Shown here piece after piece: positions 35,583 through 49,561 of a DNA stretch of 64,000 nt (position 1 is its first letter; each line of letters begins with the position of its first letter). The position numbers were made by a program, and so were the translations under genes. The notes below the pieces were generated by a model that saw only the letters and a program-made list of their open reading frames with translations, had not been told where the DNA came from and did no database searches. The DNA lies in assembly GCA_021399445.1 (NCBI GenBank), contig JAJTUQ010000005.1, positions 3,410,001-3,474,000 on the forward strand, given 5' to 3'. The stretch comes from Xylogone sp. PMI_703 (lineage: Eukaryota > Ascomycota > Leotiomycetes).

Positions 35583-38500
35583 GCTCGGAGACGGTTCTGG
35601 GTGTGTTCCGGGTCGGTCCATTGCTGCTGCTGCTTGAAAATAAATATTAAAAAAGACGCTGCTATTTCCTTTCTACTCTAAACACGGCGAAAACTTGGCA
35701 TGGAGCATTTGTTTACGTGGCATACCCTCGGAGTTTTACAACACCCCTTTTTTGACTTTTGTGGGAGGTGTTTGAGAATCACTTAGACTATAATACGGCG
35801 GTTTTCTATCCTTCTTTCTTCTCGTTTGTGTTTGATGAATTGGCATTATTGGGAGGAAAGATACCATATCCAATTGGGTTTTCATTGTTTATATTTGTGA
35901 AGAAGCATTCGCTCAGCATATTTCTCTGGTGGTGGTTTTCTTGTTTCTTTTGAGTACATGCATAACATCTGTCTGGACGCGTTGACTGGTAAACGGAACG
36001 GCCTGTCTTGATACATAGAGAGATACTCTAGTATATTAGGTTTTACTTTTCCATTACTGTTATAGTATAGGAAGAGATGAAGTAGAAGAAGTGACATAAA
36101 AGTATATTATTATATCAAGAGATCTATGTTTACATAACTTTGTGTCTACATAATTTCAAGTTTTCATTATTCCTTATAACAACTAAAGGAGCTGATCTTT
36201 ATGAAAAGGCGGCATGAAATTTTTGTGTAAAAAACCTGCCTTACAAGAGTCCAACCTTCCAAAAAGCAAGATGATTAAAAGGAGGCTGACTTCGCACAGG
36301 TCCGAGAGAAAAATGCAGGAGCCTTCTAGACGTCCAAGTGCCTTACCATCGCCCCATAACTTTAGCACTCACTGCAACAACAAAATTGAGATCTCCCCAT
36401 AACAACAATCTAGACGCCCATCACTAATCTGCCCTCACTCCATATTAGTAATCATACAACCCAGCGTGCCAGATTCCTAAACATATTTAGCACTACGCGG
36501 AACACTAAAAAAGTTTCCAAATGCTTAGCCCCATGCCGCAGTACGCTAAGTGTGCTTGTAGACGGTTGACGTACTCACCTCCTTCCCATTCTCCACACCA
36601 CACCCTAGAAAAGAGCTCCACTGATAATTTCCGATCCATATCTTCCAGTTTAGATAAATAAGAAAACTCTTGGATTCCCAAGGGAAGACGCAAATACGCA
36701 AACCGCAAACGCAAGGGCCAAGAAGTACACGCAATCGCATGCTGTCGCGTGATTACAGTGATGCCGCAGCGGATGCTCAAAATAACAAACTAATTAACTA
36801 AAGTAATACTTTCATACAGGCCCTATTAAACCACCGCCCCACATCTGCGCACTATTACTTGAAGAGGAACTTATCCATATAATTCCACGGCAGAGCACAG
36901 ACGTCAGATGGTGGTTTAATCGGGCTCGTAGTAAAGTAAGCAAGCTACATAATCAACCCCCCCGGATGTATGGTGCCTCGATCTACAATGCAGTCCCCAT
37001 CTCATATCATTTCTCGGCTCTGGCCCTACCCGCGCTTTAGTTGTACTGTCATACAGTAGTGTTGTAGTGCTGTAATGGTACCGGTAATGCTCGGTAGCTG
37101 TAGTACCGTAACCAACTTCCGGATTGGCCAAGACTCCGACCTGCCGGTTGGTTTTATTCGATGCGCTCAGGCGGTTGAGGTAGAGAGAACAAGGATCTGG
37201 AAATAACCCAAGAAAAAGGGCAAAACAAAATAAAACATAACAAGAGAGCAAGGGGGAATGATCCGCGGAAGGGGCGGATGCATGGGTGGGTGGATGGATG
37301 GCTTATTCTTGGCTTCACCGTTTGTTGTAGGGGGAATATTTGTGAGTGGAGTTAAAAAATAGAAATGTACATAGTAGATCAAATGGGGATGATAGTTTGT
37401 AGAGACCCTGTTTTGTTAAATTTAGGTGGTAGATGGTAGATTTCGGGTGATTCTTTTTTTCTCCGAAGTAGTAAGACAGTTCACTCCAGTACACAATACG
37501 CTACTATACGCTGCAGTACGCTACAGCACAACACACCAGTAGTAAGTACCAGGAGGCTTGGACTGTAGTGTGTGTATGCGCATCTGCAGATGCAATTTCC
37601 ATTCTGGTAGATAACCATGCATTTTATGCCCCCAATTCCACGCCTACCCGTCACACCAATTCCTGTAGGATGGATTAGGATGGATGGATAAGAGCGGCAG
37701 GGAAAAATTTAACTGTAATTTGGCCCTACACCCTCAACCCCAGACGCCACGGAAAGGCTTGGCTCTGGGCAAATGGCTTGGCTTTCTCGCTCTTCCAGCG
37801 TATCCGGATGGTCGCACCACAGGTGTACGTAAGGCCCAGGCGTACCCGTATTACTTAACGTCATGGGCTGTGGGTTGGTTGGTCTGAATAAGCATGTACG
37901 AGTACGATCCGTATCACCGCTCGGGCTCCGTCGGCCGACACGGAGAACAGGGACGGGATGGCATAAGCATGTTTCGAAGCTGAGATGAAATGGGCGATTA
38001 GTAGATGGCTGGTAGTGCCACCTATAAGAGCGACCTGTTAATTACCGCATTCAGGGCCAGAGTGCGAGGTGTGGATTCTGTTAGGTTGACATCGCGAGGG
38101 GGATGAAGCCTAATTCTACGTATGTTTCATTGTGTATGCGACCCATTTTTATTTGTTGCTTTATTTTCTGGCAATGTAGTAATGAACCTTGATACAACCC
38201 TTGCGATATCCAGGTTTTGGGATCTGTTAAGCTCTACGTATGGATGCTGTAGATTACTTTGGGAGTCAGGATGCGGCGAAGGGAATAGCTTGTCTCATCT
38301 TGCTGTGCGATGATTACATTCTCCGTCGCGGTAGGCTTTCTAAAAAACGTCACAATAATCCGGATTGGGCGGATTTTAACGTTAAGCTGCGGTATGGGGG
38401 CGGCGAGGTGAAACTGCTATTAATACTGTACGTACGAAAAGCTTGTCAAGCGCTATAATTAGCATACCCTAGCTCAGCCTTACACCCTTAGCAGCTCTGT

Positions 38501-41500
38501 AGCAGTTGATCATAGGTAACTTGGCGCGACACTCTGATTTGAGTCAGGTTGTAATATGATTATGTCTGTGCAGATCGTAGGACGGGATAGGATTAGAGTG
38601 CGAGAATGCTGAATCCTTAATCTCGATGATGAGTTAAATCCTGGACGGGTTGGTTGGTTGGCTGTTTGACTGTATGAGCCACAACCTTTAACCGTCTGTA
38701 GCAAAACACTCATTTTACTTAGCTAAGTAATCTACCATAGAATCACTTATAGCAGATCAACTCTTGTGATGTGTTGGTGATGTACGTAATTACCCTGTAC
38801 TTGTCAACTAATCATGAAATTAGACTAATCATAAAATTACTTGTGAACCACACCCTCAAACGCAATGTTCTTTTTATAAAGTATGATTCCACATGCTAAC
38901 AGTTTCGGGTCAGTGATGCATTCAGAATATTGATCACTTATCCCACAGTCTGCTATCCATAATTATTCATCGCACCACGCTTATCGCTTCTAGCAAATTA
39001 TTGGCCATCTACCAGGGGCGTTAACTAATCCAAAGCATCTTTGCCCGAATAAGCATCTAGACGTTTTTATCCTGCGGTACTGTAGAGCTCCAAAAGTAAT
39101 AGCGTTATGATTTGTCCAGTGTAGTAAGGTTTCGGCAGGCAAATACCACTACGGGTTAGTCCAGTGAGGCCTGCCACAATTGCTCATCCATAATGTTAAA
39201 GTTAGTTACCATTCCTCCTATCAGGATGCCTCACAGCAATGCTGTAATTAGTAATAAGTCTTACCCTCTAAGATGTACTACTCCGCCACATACTTAGTTA
39301 TGCAATGAGGCGTAAGTTATGTGAGATATGCTGCTGACACGCCGCTAGGGTTATCTCAGTGCCACAAAGAGGGTTAATTCCGCGAGGATATATTGACATA
39401 GTGCTAGGAAGCCCTTGTTTGGGGAATGTGTATATTTTACTGTAAATATGGCGTAAAATAATAGTAGCTTAAATACAAAAGTCGAATTTAAAGTGTGGCG
39501 AAGTTAATCCTAGGCAGGTGTAAAAATAACAGCAGTGAGCCTGTTTGAACTACAGCCCGCATGTACTAGTGCTTGTATAACTTCAGATGACCCAAGTTTC
39601 GTCCGCGTGGGACGAAGAAGGATTCACCGGTTTCAACTAGTGATGCACGTTGTGCTACCTGTTGTACTGAATGACAAAACAGTTGACCGCTTGCGGAACT
39701 CCAGCACTTCATGCCTTCACAAGGATGAGTGCTTAGTTGAAACAGCGGCATCAAGGAAAAGAAAGAAGATCATGAAGAGGGGAAACTAGAGGAGGGTAAA
39801 AACGTATCTCCCCAGACTCTACTTTAAACTCTGCATTGTTATATTGTATTTAATAGTAGACAATAGCCCATAATACCTCTGATTTGCCCAAACCGACTGT
39901 GTTATGAAAGGAGTATCAACGCCATAGAAGCCTCTGAGTATGAATACTGCTCTGGTGGGAGCTTTGTTCTTTCTTCCTTTGAAGCTTTGGGTTTGCTAGA
40001 TATGAGTCACGTGAAAACATCTTCCCAACCTTATTCTAGCCTGAGAACGTTACCCAATATCTTAGGATAGATGAGCATTATATGTGACGACCTGTTTGAG
40101 ACTGATCGTCGATTATAAGTAATTATTTTAGTATACAAAGATTTCCCCAATTTTCAGAGTTTAATAGTTAGATGTAGAAAGAACTGAGGCGAGTGAGCTA
40201 CAGGAAGAGCAATATACAAAGGGCTTGGTAGGATGCCTGCGAGTCACATGATCCTACCACAGTCACCGGTTAATGGACGTACGTCTATATGTATGGTCTC
40301 CTGCTGGATAATGGCGTGCAAGTACTTTTATAGACCAACGTAACCCTAAGTTGGAAGTCACAGCTAAATCAACAATGACTTGAGCATTAGCATTTGTAGT
40401 AGAGATCCTCTCTAATCTACCTGAAAGAGAAGCAGACATGTCACACTTGCGCTCCTCAAGCTTCATTAAACCCTGCCAATATTTAACATCTTACTGGCTG
40501 AATCACCGCGGGCTATAGAAACGATAGCCAACCTGAGAAAACGATCTCCTCCTTATGTAGATTTTATTTACAATACTATTGATGATTTTGCTAGTATGAC
40601 TTGACCTTATTATGGCACCTTCAAGCCCTGCCGGCAGTTTTAACACCCTGTTTGCTTACTCTGAGTGGTGGCGGCGATGGCACTTACGGCACTTCTTCAA
40701 GTTACCGGCCATCCAAGCCTTCTACTACGCTTCTAGAATACGGGAGAGAACCGCACTGGGCATCTGATCTGGAAATTTAGCAATACCAGGGCTATAGATT
40801 GATGTATCAGATACTGTGGCCTAGAGAAGATTGTGAATGGTTTATAGTTATAAACTTAAATCTGGCTAAGAAGGCTAAAAGCCATGAGCAAAACGGTGGT
40901 CTCGATAGAAATAGTTATCTTTCCAGCGTTTCTTTGGCGCAGGTTTAAAGTGTGGCTTTGTCACTTTGTGGATGCTAGAGCTGAGTTAAGGCGCGTGAAA
41001 CGTCGGAATAACTTAAAACTCCGCTTCATATACTGGCTACAAGAAGCCACACTTCTACATATTACTCCATCTTAGAACAATACTACTATATAATCTAGTG
41101 TTGACGATGCAATGGCTCGTGCATAAGCCCGAAGGTGGCTAAATTCAAGTGCCGCGTGGGTCACGGAGCTTCCATGTAAGCTCCATTACACCGCAGCGAA
41201 GATCGTGAACGGTGGAGACTATGATCGACGGCTATGGAGAATATTCCGGATAGTCCGGGGAATTGATAGCTTGCTAAGTTACCAAGGTTATTAGATGCAA
41301 CGTGTAGTCGCCCCGGAGATGGACCCTCTTTGGAATGCCTCCGCAGGACGCACCTTTAGAGTCACTCAATTGGATTGAGGGGAAGTCATGAACTGGGTAG
41401 AAGCTCCACAATAATGGGTATCTAGATCTAACTAATATAGTGGTTATTTCAACTCTTATTTCTTTATGTATTGACTAATTATTTTATACAGGTCGGAGAC

Positions 41501-41614
41501 TGATTATAATGTATAGTTAAATGCGTGCAGAGCTATGCTATGTGCTCTGATCTGGCAGATTCAGCACTGAAACCGTCTGTTTTTCCTCTTGTGGCGCCCG
41601 CCACAATCCTCCCA
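35583..41614. other. 6-kb gene-poor region, no supported gene
   Basis: Open frames are 111 codons or fewer and carry no motif. A 51-codon frame at 40612-40767 (starts MAPSSPAGSFNTLF) has protein-like composition but no recognised relative. A further 84-codon frame lies at 39535-39789 but starts at GTG. The right half is AT-rich. A 9-bp-stem hairpin (TGGTAGGAT/ATCCTACCA) sits at 40226-40259. The last bases before 41615 are the 3' region of the Zn2Cys6 gene. Confidence 0.5.
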
Positions 41615-43418
41615 TTACACGATGATATCCTCCTCCCAGACAACCCATTCGGCATCAAGACCATTCGGCTTGGTGTGGAACAGGACGTAATTTCTCGGAG
41701 GGTCAATGGTCATATCTGACATGACCTGCACATTTTTAATTCGACATGACTCAATTGGTACACCATCCATCCCCTGGAACATCGCCTCTTCAATCGCAAC
41801 TGTTCGTTCCGCAACTTTAGCGTGGGTTTTGGCCTCCCATAGTCCTTCTCGACCAGGGATGGCATTAAGTAATTCAACAGCCCTGTGACGGATATGTGGT
41901 ATTCGACACTTGATGGCCGTGAGAAACAGAGGGGGTATTTTGGCCATGTCAAGCGTAAACAAAAACTTCCCATCTGATGTTGGGTCGAGGTACTGTGCAC
42001 AAGTGATGATAGTCTCAAACTCCTCCGTATAGGTGTCAAATATCGTTTCATTACCCGTAAGGCAAGTTGACAACCAAATATAAGTTGATTTATGGTGGAT
42101 GAGAAGAAGAAGCAATTGATGATCTAACGCTCCTGTAACCTCCATAAGAGGTTCAAAGGAGCGCTGCCATTGCTGGAACTGGGATTGCAATTCGAATTGC
42201 TGCATCTCCGCAGCAGCCGTCGGAGGTTTCATGTATTTATGGCCTACGGCGGACTGCACGAATCGCAATGCAGACATTATGAGTGTATCGAGGGAGGATT
42301 TTGCCTCGAATAAATTACTGAATTTAGATGGTAGTGCACATATTGGATCCCGGTCAGATGGCTCTAAAGCAGAGGAGTCGGAGATGGGCTTCGCGTGCAA
42401 CGTCAATGTTAACTGCGCGAGTAGACGCGAGAATATCTGACGCAGCTTCTGTTCCACGTATTCTGAGCCGAAAGAGTGACATTTAACTGCTCGTAAGTCT
42501 TCTTGTTTGGCGCGAGCCATGCTTAGGATATTGAGGCCATTCTGCAGATGGCTGAGAGCCCACTCTCGATTGCCTCGTAAACACTCTAGGCAAATGAAGA
42601 GCACACAACACATCAGCGCCACTTCAGCGGACTCTTGCGACGAGATCCGCTGCTTTAGGGAACTGATGGCGCGGTTATACTGTTGCAAGGCAAATTGATG
42701 GCTGGTCACGCATTTTTTCTGCCAAGGGTCATTGATAGCTTCATACTGCGCATGCAGTGAGCCAACCGCTTGTAATGCGTGACGGATGGCAGGTTCTGAT
42801 TGACTTAACTGGGGAAGAAGATAAGTCCACTGAAGGTTTGTGGAGTTAGTATTTGCTTGGTAAGAAGAATATAGTTGATAAGATAAATATAAGATCCATT
42901 CAAAGAAGGAAATGTATCTTACAACACATTAGTGCGTTCGAGAGGAAGGCAAGGAAATGCCCCGGGAATATACATACAAAGCTACCATCGAAAGTACCAG
43001 ACAGAGCAGGGGCTGTATGGCGGTTGAAGAAGTCCAGAAACCGTCGCTCTTCCGGGGTGCCTGCTATCGAGAGCAAGGTAACGTCGGTTTGGATGTCTGT
43101 CTTTTGCTTTACCCGATGTTGCAAAACTGGTTGCTGAGAAGTCTGTCCTTGCATTACTGCAGGTGCTGCGTAACCATCACAAGTGCGACCAGTATCTTTG
43201 CAGCGCTTGCATGATGGTCGACCTTCGTCACATTTTACCTTCCTGATTCTACTCATCACGTGAGTCAGCCTCAGCGCGAACACTCAACAGAAAAGAATGA
43301 TGAAGGACAGAAGGACGAGAAGGCATTTGTGTTGAAGAGTGACTTGCCTGCAAGTAATGCATCCTGTCTTGACTTTGAGCTTCTTGACCGGCCGTAGTGG
43401 CACTTCAGACGTGGTCAT
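41615..43418 (-). CDS. Zn2Cys6 transcription factor with Fungal_trans_2-type domain
   Basis: Three exons (43418-43348, 43248-42978, 42829-41615) give 518 residues. The zinc cluster is assembled across the first intron: TGCITCR from exon 1 joins IRKVKCDEGRPSCKRC, followed by CDGY, giving all six cysteines. That intron (43347-43249) has a GC donor (GCAAGT) and a TAG acceptor. The second intron (42977-42830) joins GTFDGSF to WTYLLPQLSQSEPAIRHAL. The C-terminal domain shares its blocks (EPAIRHAL, CLRGNREWALSHLQNGLNIL, KPNGLDAEW) with the Q-rich TF-like protein at 7817-9861. It is likely a nuclear DNA-binding regulator. Targets are unknown, and its nearest neighbour is the NLR gene about 1.2 kb upstream. 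Confidence 0.88.
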
Positions 43419-44576
43419 TGTTGCTTTCGTTCCCCCAGCGGTTAGCCCACTACAGCACTGCACCCTCCTCCTAGCCCTGAATAGATCCTGAGAGATTGAC
43501 AGGCAACAGTAAAAAGATCCGCAGAGGAGTCGATGTGTAAGTGCTACGTATAAGTGCTGAAGGGAAATATTGCGTCGTGTCTGAGCGAAGGGCCAAGAAT
43601 ATCCAACACTGTTTCAGTTGAGGTGGCTGAGGTTTAGGCTTAATACTAAGGCTCGTCAGGGTCGCCGTTACGCAGCCGGATTTAGCAAATAGTAAAAGCG
43701 CCAAGACGGCTCTTACTTAATTGGGGACTAACCAATCCCGGTAGTGGACATGTACGTACAGACAAATACGCCAGTAAGCTAATATTAATACGACTGAGAC
43801 TCGATAAAAGGTGTCCATATGTAGTCTATTTGTAGCGGTTGGGGGATCGTGCTACCGGCAGTATTCTACTCGATCTGGGTAGCTCTGGATCTAGATATTA
43901 TCCGTCCTGATCTACCAGCGTCCAACGCTAAAAGTCTTGATTCTCATCGTAGCCGGGGTTATAAATTACGAGCAGTAATCTCTTAAATATAGCCCACCTG
44001 GTAATCGCTTACAGTGGCGTTAAAGCGGTCAGATGGAACAGTAATCTCACAATTACCAAATATTATTGCAACATGCTCGTGTTCGCGCTGTGGAGAAAAA
44101 TGTGCAGATTAATTAATTAATGTAGGTTGATAAATTTTGGACTAGTCCCGCGACGATCGACCAACTGGTAGTAAGCAATTTCTTGTAGCTTATGGCCTGT
44201 AATCAGAATCGAAATAGATTAGTTTTAGCGCTGCATACTGCTCCGTATGTACTTGTACTCGAGTTTTCGAACCCTTAACCCGCACACTTTCGATAACATC
44301 TACCAAAGTGATTCCATATGTGCCGGTAGTTCGCCATGACGAATTGTGGTACACAATGTTAATGCGAAGGTAGCAATCAGGCTACAAGGACGCAGAGCTA
44401 AAACAACGGGATTTCTAAGCACGAAGGCCGCTTAGTTGTCCTTGGTCTTCCTAGCTAATATATGTCTTTATTCATCTCTAGTATATAGTATCTGCAAGCT
44501 AACTTTCGAATGTCGGACCGTCTTTAAAGGTAAAGAGTAGCAGGGCACAATAAGCTTACAGCCAAGGAAAAGCCAT
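43419..44576. other. Intergenic between Zn2Cys6 gene start and NLR 3' end
   Basis: 1.16 kb without a supported gene. Holds the promoter of the Zn2Cys6 gene and the 3' region of the NLR. There is an ATTAATTAATTAATG run near 44107-44122. No other structure is notable. Confidence 0.6.
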
Positions 44577-47500
44577 CTATTTCCCTAGGTCATATTTCGC
44601 GATGAGTTCTTCCAGCCAATCTCGTATCGACTTGGGCACCTTGCCGCTTTGCATCAACTTTGCCTCTTCCCGGGTTCCTGGCCACCTAGAAGGATCAGGT
44701 ATCTTCAAGAATTCATGATTAGGGCTGCAGCGTCGCATGCCGTTCTGCAACTTAAGCTTATCGGAATTCGTCCACGCGGTGAAGCATCTCTCGCACAAGT
44801 CAATCTCGGCACAGACGCAGCATTTATATCTGGGTCCGAAAATATCCAGGCTCTCTGAATACTGCCTTTCAGCCATGCACCCATCGCACCAGACGTCCCA
44901 TGATATACTTGTGGGTGCCTCTTTATCATCATCTTCTTTTTCGTTGGCCGTGATGCTTTGACGTGAGTCCTTGGAAGAAATTGTGCTATCGTCACTGGAA
45001 CTAGTGTATCTACAAGCCCAACCGAGAACTCTCGCTGCATCATCTAGGTAGTTGAGAGCTAAGAGGGCATTTCCTAAGACAACCATAGTGTTTGGACTAA
45101 ACTCTGTCTGTCGAGCTAGTCGAAGGACTTTGATCAGCACTTTGCGATAAAGTTTGGCAGCCTCAGCGTGTAGATAGTTTTGTTGCTCGATACCTTTGCC
45201 TAGCAGTATCATCAAGCGGGAATATTGAAATATGTTGAGATCGGCTGTTTCTGCAAAATATATGATAGGGTGGCTTGAGTTGAGGACGTTGGAGTATGAC
45301 AATTCTTCCACGGCAAGGACCAGCAGGCGGCCACTCAAATCATTGTCCATTCCAGGAAATGTGAATCTCATTAGATTGTTAATTATCCATGTCCAAAGAG
45401 GAATCGCCAATGCTCTTTGGTTTAGCTCAACAGCGTAGATCTGCGCTAAATGGTAACGGCACCCACATTGAACTATGATGGACCCCAAGTCTTTCCTATT
45501 TTTCAGAAGATGGATTGCTGTTTCGTATGCTTTGATATAGAGTTCAATCTCATTGAGTTTATTACTTGCACCCCTGAAAGTGCTGTGCCACTCTGAGAAA
45601 ACTGGCTGTCGAAGGATGGCGTTTGCAAAGGTCGCATGGATATTGTTTTTATCAAACTCTAGATAGAGGTCGAGCCATTGTCTAAGGCCTATATCTTCCA
45701 TGCTGGCGTAATGCGATGCAAGAATATCTAATGCAGTGACATTGAGATGCTGCACGGCTTCGAGGTATTTGTCAATGGCCTCGATATGATTGCCCGAGGA
45801 GTTGTAGATATCAGCTTCCAAGAGCAGTGCCGAGTCTAAGCCCTTTTGATTTGCTTTGAGACAAAGGTCTATCGCACGCTGAACACAAGCATGACTGTCA
45901 CCAAAGCTACCATGGACTAGGTAACATTTTGCGAGACGATAGCTGATAACTGGCTCCTCTGGATTTGTCCTAAGCGCTTCTAGGTATCTAGCTTCAGGTG
46001 TCCCGAGATAGTCGAATTCACCAAGGATATATTCTTTCATTCCTTTATTCTCTTTCCACGTATCGTGACGCCAAAATTTCACATCTTCTTGGCGCAAAAA
46101 CCATGGGACCCAACCTGTAAACGCAACGTTGGATTTGCCGTCCTTGGAATTGTTAGCACATCTTTGCACATGTGACTTCATATGTATTTTCCTTCAGAAT
46201 ACTGATCCACTTACAGCAATATTTGAAAAATGTACAAGACCTTCTATTGTCTTTTGAAACTCCTGCATACCGTCTCCAATCTCGGGGAATGTCGCAAAGA
46301 AACCTGCAATCTCAGCCGCTTCAATGGCTGTTTCATACAGGACGTCGATAACACCTTTAGTGGAGCTAGAGATATTCTGAGCCCATTTTTTGGTGTCTTC
46401 ATTGAGTTCAAAGAGTTCTAAGTAACTGGGTATCAAGTCTAAGACGATGACTTCCAAACAGCTCTTCATCTTATTCCACGACGAGTTGTTCATATTACTA
46501 ATCCACGATCTAGTAATCTGCCAATCAGTGAAAAGCGTGTATATCGCTGAGATCGTATTCATAAGTTTATCTCGCTGGACATTTCTCCATTTTATATGAA
46601 TCAGATGTTCAAACCAGTTATTCTGGGCGTAACTGAGTAGTCCAGGGTAACAGGAAGCAGACGATTCATCAGAAGCAAGAATTCCAAGACATCTGGTTAA
46701 AAGCTCGATGTGTGCATCCTGAGGCGAAATCCAGATAGCAGAGAATTGGTCTGCTCCATTAGCATACCACTCTTCAAACGTCATGTGTCGAATTCTGATA
46801 ACTTCTTCACCTGTTACTCCGCTCCCGTCATCAAGATATATGTCGTCGTCCACTTCATCATTAAGCCGAAATGAGGAGAGTTCTTTGCTGAGATTGGTTT
46901 CAGGGTAATGTGAAGTCGATCTGATATCTTCGTACTCGCCACTTGGAAGACGCAGGCGCTGAAAGCCCCCAATCTCTATAATTGAGCCAAATCTTTCTAT
47001 CTCATCTGAAAATGCGAATACTTTCGTACCAATTGCGCTCTCAATTGCTTCTTCTAATAAAAAGTACTTTACCACATCAGTGGCAAATATCAACCATATC
47101 AAAGTCTCTCTTAGAATCTTGAGTTGTAGGTCACTGGCGTCACCCATTATTGAACTAATGATACCCCTGTATGTATCGTCCAAAGTCTGCGCCCTGTTCA
47201 TCTGTGATAAGCAGGACTCCACATCCTGGCTTGTTTTTGCATTCAAGAATTCCTTGAGCGTCAAGTCTGCCCAAAGAAACATCCCGTTTGCATTATCAGA
47301 TATGGAGTTCTGCACTCTAGAGCGTAGCTTTCTATCCCTATAGAATTTTACGCGAGCCATCCTCTTCTCGATAAGCATTCTAATATCGGCTTTTGTCTGC
47401 CAGGAGATTTCAATAGTTGGGACTTCTAATGTGGATAAATGGTTATCCATGATTTGGGTCATATCTGCTTTAACCTCTGGTCTACCAGAGCAAAGTATGT

Positions 47501-49561
47501 GAATAATAGGTCCAGTTGTCTTTGCGCAATGGTCGTAAGCGCTGGTGAGAAGTTCTTGACGTTCAGCAAGATCACATTCATCTAATCCATCGATAACAAG
47601 AAAAATACATCGTCGTTTGGCCAATGCTGTTGACATCGTTAAGAGGTTGTGCCATAACCAGGATATAGTAGGTTGAGAGTCCTCGAAGGTATGACGACGG
47701 CTCCATAAGACGGAAAGTTCATTTGCATATTTGACATCTAGAAGGGCAAGCTGCCCAATCATACTTTTTAACCCGCCAAGCAACGTCTTCTTATTGTTTA
47801 GAGTACGACAGAAGAAATAGGCTATCAATGGCGTTGACATATCGCCATAAAGCGGCGTCCCAAACCGCTCTTTGAGAATATCAACAACTTTGGCGACTAC
47901 ATGTGACTTGCCTGCTCCAGCAGCGCCGATGAGTAGTAAGAGCTTTGTGTCTTGTGATACCCATCTTTCAAACAATGCCTGATCAGATATCCATTGGCAT
48001 GTTCCTTCGAGAAGGTTAGCGCGAAGTGTTGCAAGGTCGGTCAAATGCTGCGAGTTTGCTGTAAACTCTAGTATAACTTCTTGGGCTAGAAGATGGAGGT
48101 CAAAATAAATTGCTCAATCATAGTTGATTAGCAGTTGTAACTTACACTTCTCGTCAAGTTGTTCATCATTATGAGCAACCCTGTCACTACGTCTCTGATT
48201 TGCTGCCTTAATACAATGACGTACAGCGTCTTCGATTTTTTGATACCCTTCTTGGTTGTTACTGGAGAACCTGGCCATTTCCATGTGATCGGCGTGAGGT
48301 ATGACATCCTTTTCTTCCCTTGGAAGGCCCATATACCCAGAATTTTCATCGACAACCTACAAGATTCATTAGCTTAGATGCGTAGGACATTGTGACCTAT
48401 TCAGATACCCGACCAATTCCCCTCATAGTCGTAACTGGGAGTGTCTCTACAAATGAGAATATCAAGAATGGATTTTGATCGCAGAGGCGATGGAATTCTT
48501 CCGAAATCCTTGGAAGAGTCTCTGAATTGCTTCTCAGAGATGATAGAAGATGTGGATTGGAATCGTGGAGAAACAGGCCGACAAGCCTTCGTAACTGCTC
48601 TCCGACTTCTGCATACTGCCCGTTTGCACCTCTATGAGGCGTTCCAAGGAATATGACTCCCTTTGTCGCAGAGAATACTTCATTTACTTGTACCGCTGAA
48701 AATCCGGTCTGTGCCTTAGCCCAATTCAAGCCCTATAATGACAAAGTTAGGAAAATTCTTGCATCATACTCCTCGCTGACTGACATCCTTAACTAGAATT
48801 CCACCGAGGCTATGAGCCACGAATATAATAGGTCTCTATAGCTCACCAAATTAGCGATTGATTCACGTATAAAGTGAATGAAAATAGCAGTTCTCGGAGA
48901 CTAGATGAAGTTTCATAACGTTGGCATACCTCATAATGATCTCTTCTTACGCGGTGGACTGCTTGAATAAATGAACGGCTATGCTGAAATATTGTGCTCT
49001 TGCCTACTTGAGAAAAGAGCTTGACGACGTCAGCGTCGTATCCGTAGGTAAATATACGAGCTTCAGGGAAAGCCTTTCCCAGAAACTCCTTTGGCCAGAG
49101 TATTCCATTCTTCTCCCATGTTTTGAAGGCATCGCCCATTAAGCCATGTACAAAAAAAATGCTACAGTCACAGGTTAATCAGTTTTTCACTCTATAATGT
49201 TGGTGGACTTACTCTATCTCTGGATTTGGGGGACCTGTGCAGAGCTCTATTGGCCCGAGCCTTACTTGCTTTGCCAATGGGGGGGTTTGTACGGGAGCAG
49301 TTGAAGTTAGGCTCGGAGCTGGGGCATATATCAGATTTTGGCTTTCTCGATTGATCTCATGAGATTTTTGTTGCTCAGAAAGTGAAGTAAATGGGCCCGG
49401 TTGGTGAAAATATCTCGTCAACCCTGAGAGAAAGCGCTTCCTCTGTTGTCCGTGTGTCGACCGGCGTGAGTTGCCGGCGTCGGGACTCCCATTTCCCTTG
49501 ATGTCCTATATCTATCAACATATAGGCACCACAAGTGTAGTAGCTTTTGTTGACGTACCAT
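44577..49561 (-). CDS. Fungal NLR: serine-hydrolase (SesB-like) / NACHT / TPR-like / ZZ zinc finger
   Basis: Eight exons (49561-49559, 49505-49213, 49161-48930, 48835-48785, 48732-48409, 48356-48146, 48085-46215, 46142-44577) give 1516 residues with every splice phase closing. After a proline-rich leader comes an alpha/beta-hydrolase effector domain: IFFVHGLMGDAFKTW (about 99) and VAHSLGG with the predicted nucleophile Ser185, then TKGVIFLGTPHRGA. The NACHT domain has P-loop GAAGAGKS (425-432) and Walker B FLVIDGLDE (533-541), followed by a winged-helix-like region. The C-terminal 500 residues contain TPR-like helices (SYRLAKCYLVHGSFGDS onward). The last 103 residues hold a ZZ-type zinc finger, CDGC-CVC-DLCERC-CSPNHEF (1414-1475). 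By analogy with other fungal NLRs it probably takes part in non-self recognition or cell death. Exon 1 would encode only the start Met, and this end of the model is the least certain. Confidence 0.85.

Noticed and set aside
34126..41614. Secondary-metabolite cluster around the bANK regulator
   Set aside because: No NRPS, PKS, terpene or tailoring enzyme is present on either side within the window.
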